NCBI GenBank assembly: GCA_040779335.1
Contig: JBFONV010000006.1
Location: forward strand, 124,001 to 188,000
DNA: 64,000 nucleotides
Direction of reading: 5' to 3'
Origin: JBFONV01 sp040779335
GTDB taxonomy: Bacteria > Pseudomonadota > Gammaproteobacteria > Enterobacterales > Alteromonadaceae
Both the position numbers and the translations under genes were made by a program. Below the pieces are notes generated by a model. That model worked only from the letters and a program-made list of their open reading frames with translations, was not told the origin of the DNA and ran no database searches. Shown here in pieces: positions 16,386-26,075 of this stretch. Numbering within the stretch: the first letter of the stretch is position 1; each line of letters starts with the position of its first letter.

Positions 16386-17057
16386 ATGCTTAAGCTCTTA
16401 ATAGTGCTTGTAATGGCGCTTTCTAGTACTGTTTTCGCCAAAGATATCGCCGCGCTTTCTCAGGAAAGAGTGGTTTTAACTCAGCCCGCAACATCGCATA
16501 CTATTTCGCTTGGCTACTTCAATCAGAACTATCTGCAATACAAAGAAGAAAACCACTGGTTAACGACATTAAATAAAAGTGATTTTCATTTTGATAATGT
16601 CCACAACAACTTAAATCAGCGCGGACTGATATGGGATACCAAAGCGCAGATAGAAAATGAAGACGCGAGTATCTATCTGTCTTATCAATATGGTGATTTC
16701 ACTGCCGAGACAGGCTTTAGTGAGGCGATAACCTCCTTAATAGGGCAAAGAAAGTACTTTTTACAAGGTTCGTATAACCTTTATTCCTATGAGAAATTTA
16801 AATTATCGCTAAACGCCAAATATGAATCACAAAGTACTGTCGAGAATTTTGCGCCATCGGTACCACAACCGTTTGCTGTTGATAGCACAGTTCAAAATGC
16901 CGCTATTGGCGTTGTAGGTCAATATAACTTAAATGAACACTGGGTATTAAGTGGCACCATAACATCAACAGCTATAACTAACAGTAGCGCGATATTGCTG
17001 CCCATTGAAAATAAATATTCAAATATCGCGCTCATCGGTACTAGCTATTCTTTTTAA
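16386..17057 (+). CDS. Predicted small outer-membrane beta-barrel protein
   Basis: A 223-residue protein of unknown function. It has a signal peptide (MLKLLIVLVMALSSTVFA, then KDIAAL), alternating hydrophobic/polar strands (ISLGYFNQNYLQY, ASIYLSYQYGDFTAE, YKFLLS-like segments, AIGVVGQYNLNEHWVLSG) and a terminal Phe (IGTSYSF) typical of barrels inserted by BAM. AAGGA lies upstream of the ATG. It is divergent from pldA and convergent with the GST gene. No family is recognised; OmpW- or OprF-like barrels are possible relatives by size only. Confidence 0.65.
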   Translation: MLKLLIVLVMALSSTVFAKDIAALSQERVVLTQPATSHTISLGYFNQNYLQYKEENHWLTTLNKSDFHFDNVHNNLNQRGLIWDTKAQIENEDASIYLSYQYGDFTAETGFSEAITSLIGQRKYFLQGSYNLYSYEKFKLSLNAKYESQSTVENFAPSVPQPFAVDSTVQNAAIGVVGQYNLNEHWVLSGTITSTAITNSSAILLPIENKYSNIALIGTSYSF

Positions 17058-17108
17058 CGTTAGCTTCACCTATTCAACGGTTAATAATTTTCATCGTTGA
17101 TACACAAT

Positions 17109-17678
17109 TTAGCGAGGGTCGGTTACTTTTACACCCTCTTTTGTCTGTGCTTGGTTATAAAAACTGACCAATGCAGGAAGTTTTTCCCAATCATACATTT
17201 CTCTAAACTTTGCCCAATCTAATAGGCAAAACAAGCAAATAGCGGGATAATTCCAGTTTTCAAATTCATGGTTTAACGCCGCTTGATTCAACACACTAAA
17301 CAGTTGTTCGACACGCTCATGTTGGAGGTTGAAAAATAATACATCTTGATTGATATCTAAACCCGAACGCTTAGAGAGAAATAAAGTAACCAGTGAATCA
17401 TTAGCGGCATCAATTAAGGTTAAAGTATTCTCTTGCTGCCACGTTAGTTTTTCCTCTTGTCGCTTTTCAGCGAGATATCGATAGATCACTCGAGAATCAA
17501 ATATACATTGCTCTTCGTCAATCAATGCAGGAACCTTTTGCGCCGGATTGTTTGCCGTTAATATCTCTCGTCCAGCCTCAGAAAAAATGTCTAGATTGAT
17601 AAATTCATACGGCTGGCCAAACATATACAATCTTAATCTTCTCACAAATGGTGACGTTGTTGATCCCAGTAATTTCAT
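17109..17678 (-). CDS. Glutathione S-transferase family protein
   Basis: A 189-residue protein with a thioredoxin-fold N-terminal domain: MKLLGSTTSPFVRRLRLYMF carries the active-site Ser region, and NPAQKVPALIDEEQCIFDSRVIYRYLAEK has the cis-Pro and the DSxxI glutathione-binding motif. The C-terminal half is the helical GST domain (AICLFCLLDWAKFREMYDW). It is slightly short for a GST (200-220 is usual). The substrate is unknown. It lies 111 bp beyond the acyl-CoA dehydrogenase stop on the same strand, behind that gene's terminator. Confidence 0.85.
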   Translation of the reverse strand: MKLLGSTTSPFVRRLRLYMFGQPYEFINLDIFSEAGREILTANNPAQKVPALIDEEQCIFDSRVIYRYLAEKRQEEKLTWQQENTLTLIDAANDSLVTLFLSKRSGLDINQDVLFFNLQHERVEQLFSVLNQAALNHEFENWNYPAICLFCLLDWAKFREMYDWEKLPALVSFYNQAQTKEGVKVTDPR

Positions 17679-17738
17679 TTCTAGTCCTTGCCATTAATCA
17701 GTGATTTTTAGAGGTTATATCATACCAACGTTAGCCAT

Positions 17739-17771
17739 AAAAAAGCCCGAATAATATAATCGGGCTTTTTT
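17739..17771 (-). terminator. Intrinsic terminator of the acyl-CoA dehydrogenase gene
   Basis: GCCCGA (17745-17750) pairs with TCGGGC (17760-17765) around an AT-rich 9-base loop, flanked by A6 and T6. It lies 19 bp after the dehydrogenase stop on the minus strand. Confidence 0.88.
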
Positions 17772-17789
17772 GATTAGCTTTAAAATTGA

Positions 17790-19571
17790 TTAAAATAAAT
17801 CATCATCGATATCAAAGATTACTTTTGCGCCAGATTGAGCAGCAGCAATCAACGAAACACGTCGAGGTAGCACACGAGCAAAATAGTATCTAGCCGTATG
17901 TAGCTTAGAGCGATAAAAGCTATCAGTTTGCTCTTCTTTTTGCAATGCAACTTCGGCCATTCTCGCCCAAATATAAGCCATCGCGGTATAACCAAACACG
18001 TGAAGATAGTCGTTGGCAGATGCACCTAATTCATTAATATCACCTTTCGCTTTAACCAATAAGTCTTGTGTTAAACGCTCTAAATCATCAATAGCGATTT
18101 TTAATGGTGTAATGAACTCACTCATTTCTGTACTAGCATTATTGTTAATATATTCGTTGACCTCATCAACAAACACTTGCATTAGCTCGCCTTTCGATGC
18201 CGCTACTTTGCGCGCTATTAAGTCCATCGCTTGAATACCGTTAGTACCTTCATAAATTTGGGCGATACGGGTATCGCGCACTAGTTGCTCTTGCCCCCAT
18301 TCACGAATAAAGCCATGGCCACCAAGTACTTGTTGTCCTGCAACTGTACTGTCAAACCCCATATCGGTAAAAAACGCTTTGGCAAGTGGAGTCATTAATG
18401 CCGTAAGTGCTTCACCCTTAACTTGTTTGTCACCCTCACCATAGTTTGCATAATCTAACTGCATAGCAATATAGGTTGATAATGCTCGGCTACCTTCATT
18501 AAGCGCTTTCATGTTTAACAGCATGCGACGAACGTCACCATGAACCATGATAGAGTCTGCTTCTTTATCTGGCGATTTCGCGCCGGTTAACGCCCGACCT
18601 TGTATTCTATCTTTGGCATATTCAAGCGCATTTTGGTAGGAGCGATCTGCCGCGCCAATGCCTTGAATACCAACACCGATACGCTCAAAATTCATCATAG
18701 TAAACATACAAGCAAGACCTTTATTGATCTCCCCGATAAGATAACCTTGTGAACCATCAAAATTCATCACACAGGTTGCTGACGCGTGAATCCCCATCTT
18801 ATGCTCAATAGAACCACAACTTACGTTGTTACTTTCACCAACAGATTCATCGTCATTCACGTTATATTTAGGCACAAGAAATAACGAAATCCCTCTTGGT
18901 CCAGCAGGCGCATCGGGAAGTTTCGCTAAGACTAAATGAATAATATTTTCAGTTAAATCGTGCTCACCACCAGTGATGAATATTTTATTGCCGGTAATAC
19001 TGTATGAGCCGTCTGGCTGCGGTACAGCTTTGGTGCGAATAAGCCCAAGATCTGAACCAGCGTGGGCTTCAGTCAAACACATAGACGCAGACCAATCGCC
19101 TGCATACATGCGCGTTAAATAACGTTGTTTTAATTCTTCACTACCGTGCTTAGCAAGTGATAACCCAGCGCCGGCGGTAAGTCCTGGATAAAGTGAAAAA
19201 GAAATATCGGCAGCACACAACATTTCTTCATGCAGTGCGGTGATCACTTTTGGCATACCCATGCCACCATATTCCGGATCTCCTCCCAAACCCGTCCAAC
19301 CCCCTTCAGCATAGGTAGAAAATGCTTCTTTATATCCAGGAGCAGTGGTGACAACACCCTGATCGTAACTCACTCCAATTTCATCTCCCTGACGAGATAT
19401 AGGTGCAATTTCTTGTTCGGCGATCTTGGCACACTCTTGAAGTATCGCCTCTGCGGTTTCACGATCCACACGCTCCGATAATGTCGGAATGCTTTGCCAC
19501 ATTTCATCCGCTTTAAAAACGTCATATAACAAAAAACTCATGTCTTTAAGCGGTACACGATAATCAGCCAC
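17790..19571 (-). CDS. Acyl-CoA dehydrogenase, large (about 600-residue) type
   Basis: A 593-residue FAD enzyme of the long acyl-CoA dehydrogenase group with a C-terminal extension, as in DmdC-like and AcdA-like proteins. The flavin/substrate motif CLTEAHAGSDLGLIRTKAV and the second signature QQVLGGHGFIREWGQEQLVRD lead to the catalytic glutamate in QIYEGTNGIQAMDLIARK. The GTG at 19571 is preferred: GGAG lies 6 bases upstream, whereas the TTG at 19583 overlaps that ribosome-binding site. A PsrA-like palindrome lies 30-49 bp upstream, which suggests induction by fatty acids. The chain-length preference is not readable; a methylmercaptopropionyl-CoA substrate is possible but unproven. Confidence 0.92.
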   Translation of the reverse strand: MADYRVPLKDMSFLLYDVFKADEMWQSIPTLSERVDRETAEAILQECAKIAEQEIAPISRQGDEIGVSYDQGVVTTAPGYKEAFSTYAEGGWTGLGGDPEYGGMGMPKVITALHEEMLCAADISFSLYPGLTAGAGLSLAKHGSEELKQRYLTRMYAGDWSASMCLTEAHAGSDLGLIRTKAVPQPDGSYSITGNKIFITGGEHDLTENIIHLVLAKLPDAPAGPRGISLFLVPKYNVNDDESVGESNNVSCGSIEHKMGIHASATCVMNFDGSQGYLIGEINKGLACMFTMMNFERIGVGIQGIGAADRSYQNALEYAKDRIQGRALTGAKSPDKEADSIMVHGDVRRMLLNMKALNEGSRALSTYIAMQLDYANYGEGDKQVKGEALTALMTPLAKAFFTDMGFDSTVAGQQVLGGHGFIREWGQEQLVRDTRIAQIYEGTNGIQAMDLIARKVAASKGELMQVFVDEVNEYINNNASTEMSEFITPLKIAIDDLERLTQDLLVKAKGDINELGASANDYLHVFGYTAMAYIWARMAEVALQKEEQTDSFYRSKLHTARYYFARVLPRRVSLIAAAQSGAKVIFDIDDDLF

Positions 19572-19600
19572 GATATTCTCCAAAAAAATTAAAACAAACG

Positions 19601-19620
19601 ATTCAAACAGTCGTTTGAAT
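19601..19620. promoter_or_regulatory. PsrA-like operator upstream of acyl-CoA dehydrogenase
   Basis: ATTCAAACAGTCGTTTGAAT: 8-bp perfect inverted arms around AGTC. It fits the CAAAC(N2-4)GTTTG pattern known for PsrA, the TetR-family fatty-acid-degradation regulator of many gammaproteobacteria. It lies 30 bp before the GTG start. Confidence 0.75.
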
Positions 19621-19716
19621 ATAGCTCAAAATTGCAAAATGTAAAGCCTATTCTGGCAATTTACAGTAAGTGACTGTAGCCTCTACTATAATAGGTGAAA
19701 CGATTAAGGTAATATT

Positions 19717-20676
19717 TTGCTGACAATGCGAGTCAATTTTTTCATAGTTCTATTTTGTTCAATGTTTATGTGGGTAGCACCGAGTAGCGCCGACCAACTA
19801 AACTATAGCAGAGAAGAAAGTGGTGATTTCTATCTTTTTAATTACCAATGGTTAGACCGAAACGAACAAGAGCAGTCGCTGTCTTTCGCACTGACAAAAG
19901 AAGCGTTGTTTACCCGCTTCAGAAATTTCAAAGCATATAAACCTAAATTTACCGCACAATTTATCGCCAAGCGTATCCAAAAAAAATTAAAAGAACAGCC
20001 AATACCTAATGTTCAAGTACATTTTCAACATCAAAGTGGCGAAATTAAGATAAACCTAAAAAGCAGCAATCCAAAAGACTTACAAGCCGCGGAACAAAAA
20101 ATTGCGGCAATGGAACTGGAATTATCAGCGCAATATCTAGCTGATAACTTTTATCAGCACTTTACCACATACAACAATCTTACAGGGATAAAGCCAAATC
20201 ACACCAAAATAGCAGAATTTTCAGCCGATGATTTAAAGTCGCTTAAAGAGCCGATACTGGAAAACGTTTCCATTAAAAATATCCGCCAAGTAACCGATTT
20301 CACCTTAGGCTTCGTTCAAAGTATTCCCTACGCAACACTTGAATCTAGACTATCTGCTTCTGGGGCCGGATTTAGCACGCCACTAAAATTGCTCTGGGAA
20401 AATCAGGGGGATTGTGACAGCAAGGTCACCTTATTAGGGGCAATGTTAAGAGCGCTGATGCCACGGATAAAAATGATATTTGTGTTTATCGATCAACATG
20501 CTCTTATCGGTATTGAAGTTCCGCCACGAGCAGGTGAAACAACGCTAGTGGTTGACAATGCGACATATGTGCTCGCCGAACCCACAGGGCCTGCGATGCT
20601 GCCTTTAGGGCAAGTGTCGGTTGAATCTGAACAAGCGATTCTTCATCAACATTATGTTGCTGAGTCCTTTTTTTAG
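19717..20676 (+). CDS. Predicted exported transglutaminase-like protein
   Basis: A 319-residue protein with a signal peptide (RVNFFIVLFCSMFMWVAPSSA). The C-terminal third looks like a transglutaminase/cysteine-protease-like core: QSIPYATLES, then NQGDCDSKVTLLGAMLRALM with the putative nucleophile Cys, DQHALIGIEV with the putative His, and VLAEPTGPAMLPLGQV where an acidic residue would complete a triad. The order Cys-His-acid fits; Glu in place of the usual Asp is unusual. The TTG at 19717 is preferred because AAGG lies 7 bases upstream; the ATG at 19726 is 16 bases away. The protein may act on periplasmic peptides or proteins, but its function is unknown. Confidence 0.65.
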   Translation: MLTMRVNFFIVLFCSMFMWVAPSSADQLNYSREESGDFYLFNYQWLDRNEQEQSLSFALTKEALFTRFRNFKAYKPKFTAQFIAKRIQKKLKEQPIPNVQVHFQHQSGEIKINLKSSNPKDLQAAEQKIAAMELELSAQYLADNFYQHFTTYNNLTGIKPNHTKIAEFSADDLKSLKEPILENVSIKNIRQVTDFTLGFVQSIPYATLESRLSASGAGFSTPLKLLWENQGDCDSKVTLLGAMLRALMPRIKMIFVFIDQHALIGIEVPPRAGETTLVVDNATYVLAEPTGPAMLPLGQVSVESEQAILHQHYVAESFF

Positions 20677-20728
20677 TCGTTAATAAGGCAAAAACATACT
20701 TATTAGCCCTTACGTCACGATGCTAACA

Positions 20729-23700
20729 TCAGCTAAGCTCATCTGAAACAGGTTGCAATACTTGTAATATTGTAGACAACAATTTTTCAGCACTAACGGG
20801 TTTAGCAATATGCACATCCATCCCTGCTGACAAACTATTAATTCGATCTTCATCTCTGGCATGCGCTGTCATCGCAATGATTGGTAAGGTTTTATATTGC
20901 GGCAACTGACGAATTTTTTTAGTCGCTGTTAACCCATCCATAACAGGCATTTGAATATCCATCAATATCAGATCAAAATTACTATCCCCTAACATCGCCA
21001 GTGCTACTGCACCATTTTCCGCGACGGTCACATCTGCTTGCATGCTCAACAGTAATTCTTTGGCAACGAGTTGGTTAACTAAATTATCTTCAACCAATAA
21101 TATATTAACGCCTACTAAATTTCGCTGCTCCTCAGTCGGTGAGTCAATTTGAGATGGCAGTAAAGCAGTGACGTCGCACGATAAGCTATCAGCAGATAAT
21201 CCCTGCATTAATTGTTGCAGCATTACCCGATATAAAGGTGTTTCGAGTAACACATAAGGCAACGATAATTTTTCTAGTTCTTCGTTTATACCGCTGGAAA
21301 TAGTTGACATAGCGGGTTGGCAAACCCCCACTAACAAGATCTGCGCGTTAAGTTGCTGCCAGCTTGGCGCTTGTCGTTGAAAACCTGCGTCGTCGCTATA
21401 TTGGTGATCTAACAGTAAAATAAACTTTTCTTTTAGCTTGGCCGCGATTAATTCTTCTAGTGAGGAAAAATGACGGTAATGCCAGCCTAATTTTTTGATC
21501 GACGCCACTAATAAAGCCGGCAACTCAACACCAAGAGCATATAGATTAACGCTGCCTGATAACGCAGTTTGTGGCAGGTCATTCTCCGCTACGGTTAGTG
21601 GTAAAACAAAACTAAAATCACTGCCTTTGCCCTCTTCACTCGCTATAGTTATTTCCCCTCCGAGTAAATTCACTATATGTTGACTAATAGATAACCCAAG
21701 CCCAGAACCGCCATATTCTCTGGTCATGGATTCATCTGCCTGCCTAAAAACGTCGAATAGATGCGTTTGTTTTTCTTTTTCAATACCAATGCCGGTATCG
21801 GCTACACTAAAACGCACTAGCGCATCCGAATCACCGCGTGCGGTAACGCTAACCGTTAATCGAATCTCGCCACTTTTAGTAAACTTCACCGCATTATTCA
21901 GCAAGTTATTTAGTACTTGTATCAAACGCATCTCATCTGTTAATACAGTAAAAGGTACGTCATCTTCTATATCGATAAATACTTCTAAACCTTTGCTATT
22001 AGCCAATTCTATATTAAGTTTAAGCGCTTTATCGATCAGTAAATCAAGCGGGCAAAATCCTTTAACAATCGGCATATTGCCCGATTCTATTTTTGTTAAA
22101 TCAAGCAATTCATCAATCAAGTGCAATAGCGAGGTTGATGCACTTTCAGCATTTTTTAAATATTGACGTTGAAAAGCGTTCAGAGAGGTTTTTTCCAATA
22201 GGAACATCATGCCTTGAATGGCATTTATCGGCGTCCTGATCTCGTGGCTCATATTTGCTAAAAATTGACTCTTGGCCTGGTTGGCAAGTTCAGCTTGATC
22301 TTTTGCTTGCGCTAAGGCTGCTTGAATAGAGTATTGCGTTGTTACATCACGAATAATAACAATAGACCCTAAGGTATGACCTTTATTGTTATTAAACTGA
22401 CCACAATATACTTCAAAGGTATTATCAAGCGTTTCAACCACACGTTGTTGCCCTTCTACCGACTGTGCCGGAGGTGACATTTGGTAAAGTTCGTTCAGCG
22501 ACTGCCCTAACACATTTGGCATTAACGCACTGGCAGTTTTGCCCAGTATTTCACTTTCGGAACGCTTAACATATTGCTCAAACGCTTGGTTACAACCGAT
22601 AAGGTATCCTTGTAGATCGTTGAAAATAATTAAGTCGGGGATCGCATTCATCACTGAACGTAATAAGGCGTAATCGCGTTGATGTTGCTTAATACTAATG
22701 GTCAGTGCATGGGTTTTTTCTTCAACTCGATTATCAAGTTCAGCATTTTGCTCTTTTAATTGCTGTAATAAACTTCTGTTTTGACTAAATATATCCTCGA
22801 CAACTTTAAACCAATATAACCAATCTGACGTGGGTTTAATTTTACCGGGATCCCCTTGCGCACAGTGTTCAATATGATCGATAAACTTTTTAGTTGGCTT
22901 AATAAAGGTTTTGCGGGTCATTAAATACACCAACGCAAAAAACGTCATTAAGATAGTTACAATGATCACTAAAGTGATCATAAAACGGTTCAGTAATGGT
23001 GCTCTAAAATCACTATAAGATTGATATTTCACTAATTGCCAATTATTAACTGGAAGCGACTGCTTACTTACCAACCAATCACCAATCAGGGAATTAGTGT
23101 CTTGTTCATTAAATTCCTCTAATGATAAGTGGGTAATTGCCTCAGGCATAACATCTCGCCAATTAGTATTTTTACTAATCATAAGATCCTGGCTGGTTTT
23201 ATGAATGAGCACATTTCCTAATGAATCTATCAACACATAGCCATTATTTTCTCTAGCAAGATCAGGCAATTTCGCTTGAATGCCCGCAAGGCTAATATCA
23301 ATAACAATAGCGCCAACAAAACTGTTACCTCGATAAACACCAATGCCTAAGGAGGTGTTTAATCCTGTACCCGCAGAGTCTAGGTATGGGGGAGACCATG
23401 AATACGCGTCCGAACTTAACGCTTTAATTTTGCTAAAATTAACATTGTCTAACATCCGATCTGAATATTGCCAATTGTTACGTCCTATCCAAGGAAACAA
23501 ATTAATAAAACGTTTAACTGAAAGATAATAATACCAAGTGGCATATTGGTTAGATTTATGGGCCGTAATAAAGGCTGGTGTAAGCGCATTTGCCATCGCC
23601 AGCTCTTGGTTTTGCTGGTCATCAAAAGCAACTATTTTGCCGATACCCGTTATGTTACCCGTAACATGCTTAGTTCTATTAATCACATCATGCCTAGGCA

Positions 23701-24013
23701 TATCTAGAAAAAACCTATCGCCGTCTTGAATAAATTTGGGGCGCTGAGAAGGAACAGCATGAGGATCGTTTAAATAATAATGCGCGAATTCCTGCATTGA
23801 CATTATCGCATTAACGTTTTGTTGAAGTTCGCTATTTAATAGCCTTGCTCGTTCAGCAAGATCAATAGATTCACGTTCTTTTTGAGCACTCAAGTCTTGA
23901 ATATATAAATACGACGCAATGCTTAATGCAATAATAATAATCGCGATAAAAATACTGGCAATAGCCGTATAATATCGGTTAAATACTTCATTTCGGGTAA
24001 CTTGATAGGACAC
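20729..24013 (-). CDS. Hybrid sensor histidine kinase (Cache-PAS-HisKA-HATPase-REC)
   Basis: 1094 residues. TM1 is about 17-38, a periplasmic Cache-type sensor about 40-335, and TM2 about 343-366. A HAMP-like linker and coiled coil (410-450), a PAS domain (450-560) and HisKA with phospho-His590 in FLANMSHEIRTPINAIQ follow. The ATPase domain has NNLLNNAVKF, VADTGIGIEKEK and GGSGLGLSI. Residues about 815-940 look like a degenerate receiver. The final receiver (970-1085) has acidic NILLVEDN, phospho-Asp1019 in LILMDIQMPVMDG and Lys1071 in HIAKPVS. The GTG start has AAGG 8 bases upstream. No separate response regulator gene is adjacent, so it is an orphan; a phosphotransfer partner lies elsewhere. 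The signal is unknown. Confidence 0.92.
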   Translation of the reverse strand: MSYQVTRNEVFNRYYTAIASIFIAIIIIALSIASYLYIQDLSAQKERESIDLAERARLLNSELQQNVNAIMSMQEFAHYYLNDPHAVPSQRPKFIQDGDRFFLDMPRHDVINRTKHVTGNITGIGKIVAFDDQQNQELAMANALTPAFITAHKSNQYATWYYYLSVKRFINLFPWIGRNNWQYSDRMLDNVNFSKIKALSSDAYSWSPPYLDSAGTGLNTSLGIGVYRGNSFVGAIVIDISLAGIQAKLPDLARENNGYVLIDSLGNVLIHKTSQDLMISKNTNWRDVMPEAITHLSLEEFNEQDTNSLIGDWLVSKQSLPVNNWQLVKYQSYSDFRAPLLNRFMITLVIIVTILMTFFALVYLMTRKTFIKPTKKFIDHIEHCAQGDPGKIKPTSDWLYWFKVVEDIFSQNRSLLQQLKEQNAELDNRVEEKTHALTISIKQHQRDYALLRSVMNAIPDLIIFNDLQGYLIGCNQAFEQYVKRSESEILGKTASALMPNVLGQSLNELYQMSPPAQSVEGQQRVVETLDNTFEVYCGQFNNNKGHTLGSIVIIRDVTTQYSIQAALAQAKDQAELANQAKSQFLANMSHEIRTPINAIQGMMFLLEKTSLNAFQRQYLKNAESASTSLLHLIDELLDLTKIESGNMPIVKGFCPLDLLIDKALKLNIELANSKGLEVFIDIEDDVPFTVLTDEMRLIQVLNNLLNNAVKFTKSGEIRLTVSVTARGDSDALVRFSVADTGIGIEKEKQTHLFDVFRQADESMTREYGGSGLGLSISQHIVNLLGGEITIASEEGKGSDFSFVLPLTVAENDLPQTALSGSVNLYALGVELPALLVASIKKLGWHYRHFSSLEELIAAKLKEKFILLLDHQYSDDAGFQRQAPSWQQLNAQILLVGVCQPAMSTISSGINEELEKLSLPYVLLETPLYRVMLQQLMQGLSADSLSCDVTALLPSQIDSPTEEQRNLVGVNILLVEDNLVNQLVAKELLLSMQADVTVAENGAVALAMLGDSNFDLILMDIQMPVMDGLTATKKIRQLPQYKTLPIIAMTAHARDEDRINSLSAGMDVHIAKPVSAEKLLSTILQVLQPVSDELS

Positions 24014-24254
24014 GCCTAATGCCTTAACCTAGGGTCTGTTAATTGTTCAGTTTATTACTTCTATAGAGCTACGGTAAAACACTCCCCCATTAGACACAAG
24101 TATATTCATAAACATTAGGATGAGTTAAGAACGTTCATGGGCATTAAAGTTACGGTGAGCTAAATATCGCGAGCTAAATAGTCTTAGTGCAGCCCAGCAT
24201 GACTGTAATATGACTGCACTAAATTACTACCTGTTGCAGATAATCTTTATATCG

Positions 24255-25634
24255 CTATAAGTTTTCTTCCGCAAACGAAGCTAAGCGGCTACGCACAACA
24301 CCATTTAGATTAACCGTTGCGCTACCAGAAAAGTCTTTAAAACGCTCGACAATATAGGTTAAGCCCGAAGTAACCGCGGTTAAGTAGTTACTGTCTATTT
24401 GCGCTAAATTCCCCGAACAGACCAATTTAGTTCCTTCTCCGCAGCGCGTAATAATAGTTTTTAACTGCGACGCCGTTAAATTTTGACACTCATCGAGCAA
24501 TACCAGAGAATTTTGAATACTGCGCCCGCGCATAAAATTAACCGATTTAAACTGAATATTCGCCTTATCCATAATGTAATTTAAACTGCCATTCATATTT
24601 TCATCTTGTTTGTGCAAGACTTCTAATGAATCGGTGATCGCGGCTAACCAAGGAGCCATTTTTTCTTCTTCCGTTCCTGGTAAAAAGCCGATAGATTCAG
24701 CAATCTCTGGGGTACTGCGCGTTACGATAACTTTTTCATAGAGTCCTCGCTCGATAACTTGCTCAAGCGCTGAAGCTAACGCTAATAAAGTTTTGCCGCA
24801 GCCTGCTGGTCCGGTCAATATGACCAGATCCATATCAGGGTCGAGCAAGGCATCTAAGGCCATACCTTGGTAAATATTTTTAGGATGGATACCCCAAGCA
24901 TTTTTTGACATTAAACGTTCATAGCCTAAATCTAAAATGGCCAGTTTATCGTCATCGTAGCCAGTTACTTTACCGGCAAAGCTTTCACTATCATCAATCA
25001 AATATTCATTAATATACACGGAAGGAAGAACAGTGCGTTCGACAAAATGAGTGGTATTTCGCCCTTCAGACTCACTTTCACAGTCTTTTATTTTTTGCCA
25101 AAAATCACCGTCAAACTTATGATAACCTTTGGTAAGAAACTGAATATCATCGATTAGCTGATCGGTACGATAATCTTCAACATGAGCTAAGCCAGCCCCT
25201 TTAGCCTTAAGGCGCATGTTGATGTCTTTAGTAACTAAGACAACTTTTTTTTCTTTACTTAATGCTTGCAGGTGCAACGCAGTGGTAATGATGCGGTTAT
25301 CATTTTCATTAAAAGACAAGGTTCCTTCTGCTTGCTTCAAGGTATAATCGTTAAATATTGATAAGCGGCCGCTTGGATGTAAATCGTCATTTTGAGGTAA
25401 CTTAACACCAGCAAGCACTTCCTCTGGTGTAGCATTGGCTAAAGTATCTTCTAATGCTCGAATCGCCACACGAGCGTCACGACTGACGTCTTTATGGCGA
25501 TCTTTAATAGAATCCAATTCTTCTAATACCGTCATAGGTATAACCACGTCATGCTCTTTAAAGGACAAGAAAGCAAACGGTTCATGAAGCAAGATATTGG
25601 TATCTAAAATATATGCGATTTTTTCTTCAGTCAT
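24255..25634 (-). CDS. PIN-PhoH fusion protein (PhoH2 type, NTPase with PIN ribonuclease domain)
   Basis: 459 residues from the ATG at 25634, which has GGGAG 5 bases upstream; an in-frame TTG at 25652 lies upstream of that site. The N-terminal PIN domain carries acidic residues in YILDTNILLHEP, TVLEELDSIKD and VTKDINMRLKAKG. The C-terminal PhoH domain has Walker A LTGPAGCGKTLLAL, Walker B SLVLLDECQNLT and arginine residues in RGRSIQ. Mycobacterial PhoH2 proteins of this layout unwind and cut RNA; the role in gammaproteobacteria is not settled. It is monocistronic, 241 bp before the histidine kinase gene. Confidence 0.9.
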   Translation of the reverse strand: MTEEKIAYILDTNILLHEPFAFLSFKEHDVVIPMTVLEELDSIKDRHKDVSRDARVAIRALEDTLANATPEEVLAGVKLPQNDDLHPSGRLSIFNDYTLKQAEGTLSFNENDNRIITTALHLQALSKEKKVVLVTKDINMRLKAKGAGLAHVEDYRTDQLIDDIQFLTKGYHKFDGDFWQKIKDCESESEGRNTTHFVERTVLPSVYINEYLIDDSESFAGKVTGYDDDKLAILDLGYERLMSKNAWGIHPKNIYQGMALDALLDPDMDLVILTGPAGCGKTLLALASALEQVIERGLYEKVIVTRSTPEIAESIGFLPGTEEEKMAPWLAAITDSLEVLHKQDENMNGSLNYIMDKANIQFKSVNFMRGRSIQNSLVLLDECQNLTASQLKTIITRCGEGTKLVCSGNLAQIDSNYLTAVTSGLTYIVERFKDFSGSATVNLNGVVRSRLASFAEENL

Positions 25635-26075
25635 AGGCACTCCCAGCAACAATTAAAATGGCTAGCCAAATAACTAGAGCAAGCTGAGTTTTAGGTACTA
25701 ACAACTTCCAACCTAGCCATTGTAGACTCCAAAAGTTATGTTCTAAAATCAACCCTTCTCCTTAAGTGAAGTTAATATCACTGTGCCACTATATTTTAGT
25801 ACTGGCAAGCTGCTTTTATTATTGAATGCAAAATATTTCATTCCCTAACATTTGTGCTTTTTAATCGAAAAAAATCATGGCAAACTAGGCTATTATTCAG
25901 GTATGTATGCCTTACCTGCATGCCTTGTAATTCTCACTAAATAACCAATAAACAAGTCCAATCGGCATTATATTAAATCTGTAAGAAATTTTTAATGATC
26001 ACTTCTATGATTAACGGTACTATAGCGCCCGTTTTTTTGCCTGATTTTTAACTTTTGTAACTGGAGAAATTGTTT
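25635..26075. other. 441-bp intergenic region between divergent phoH-type and rapA genes
   Basis: It must contain promoters for both genes. It is AT-rich, with several A/T runs and a partly repeated GGTATGTATGCCTTACCTGC segment around 25900-25925. GGAG at 26063 is the rapA ribosome-binding site. I see no gene, terminator or clear operator in it. Confidence 0.5.

Noticed and set aside
24150..24180. Direct repeat GAGCTAAATA after the PhoH-type gene
   Set aside because: Two 10-bp copies in an AT-rich spacer without symmetry or repetition elsewhere; likely chance.
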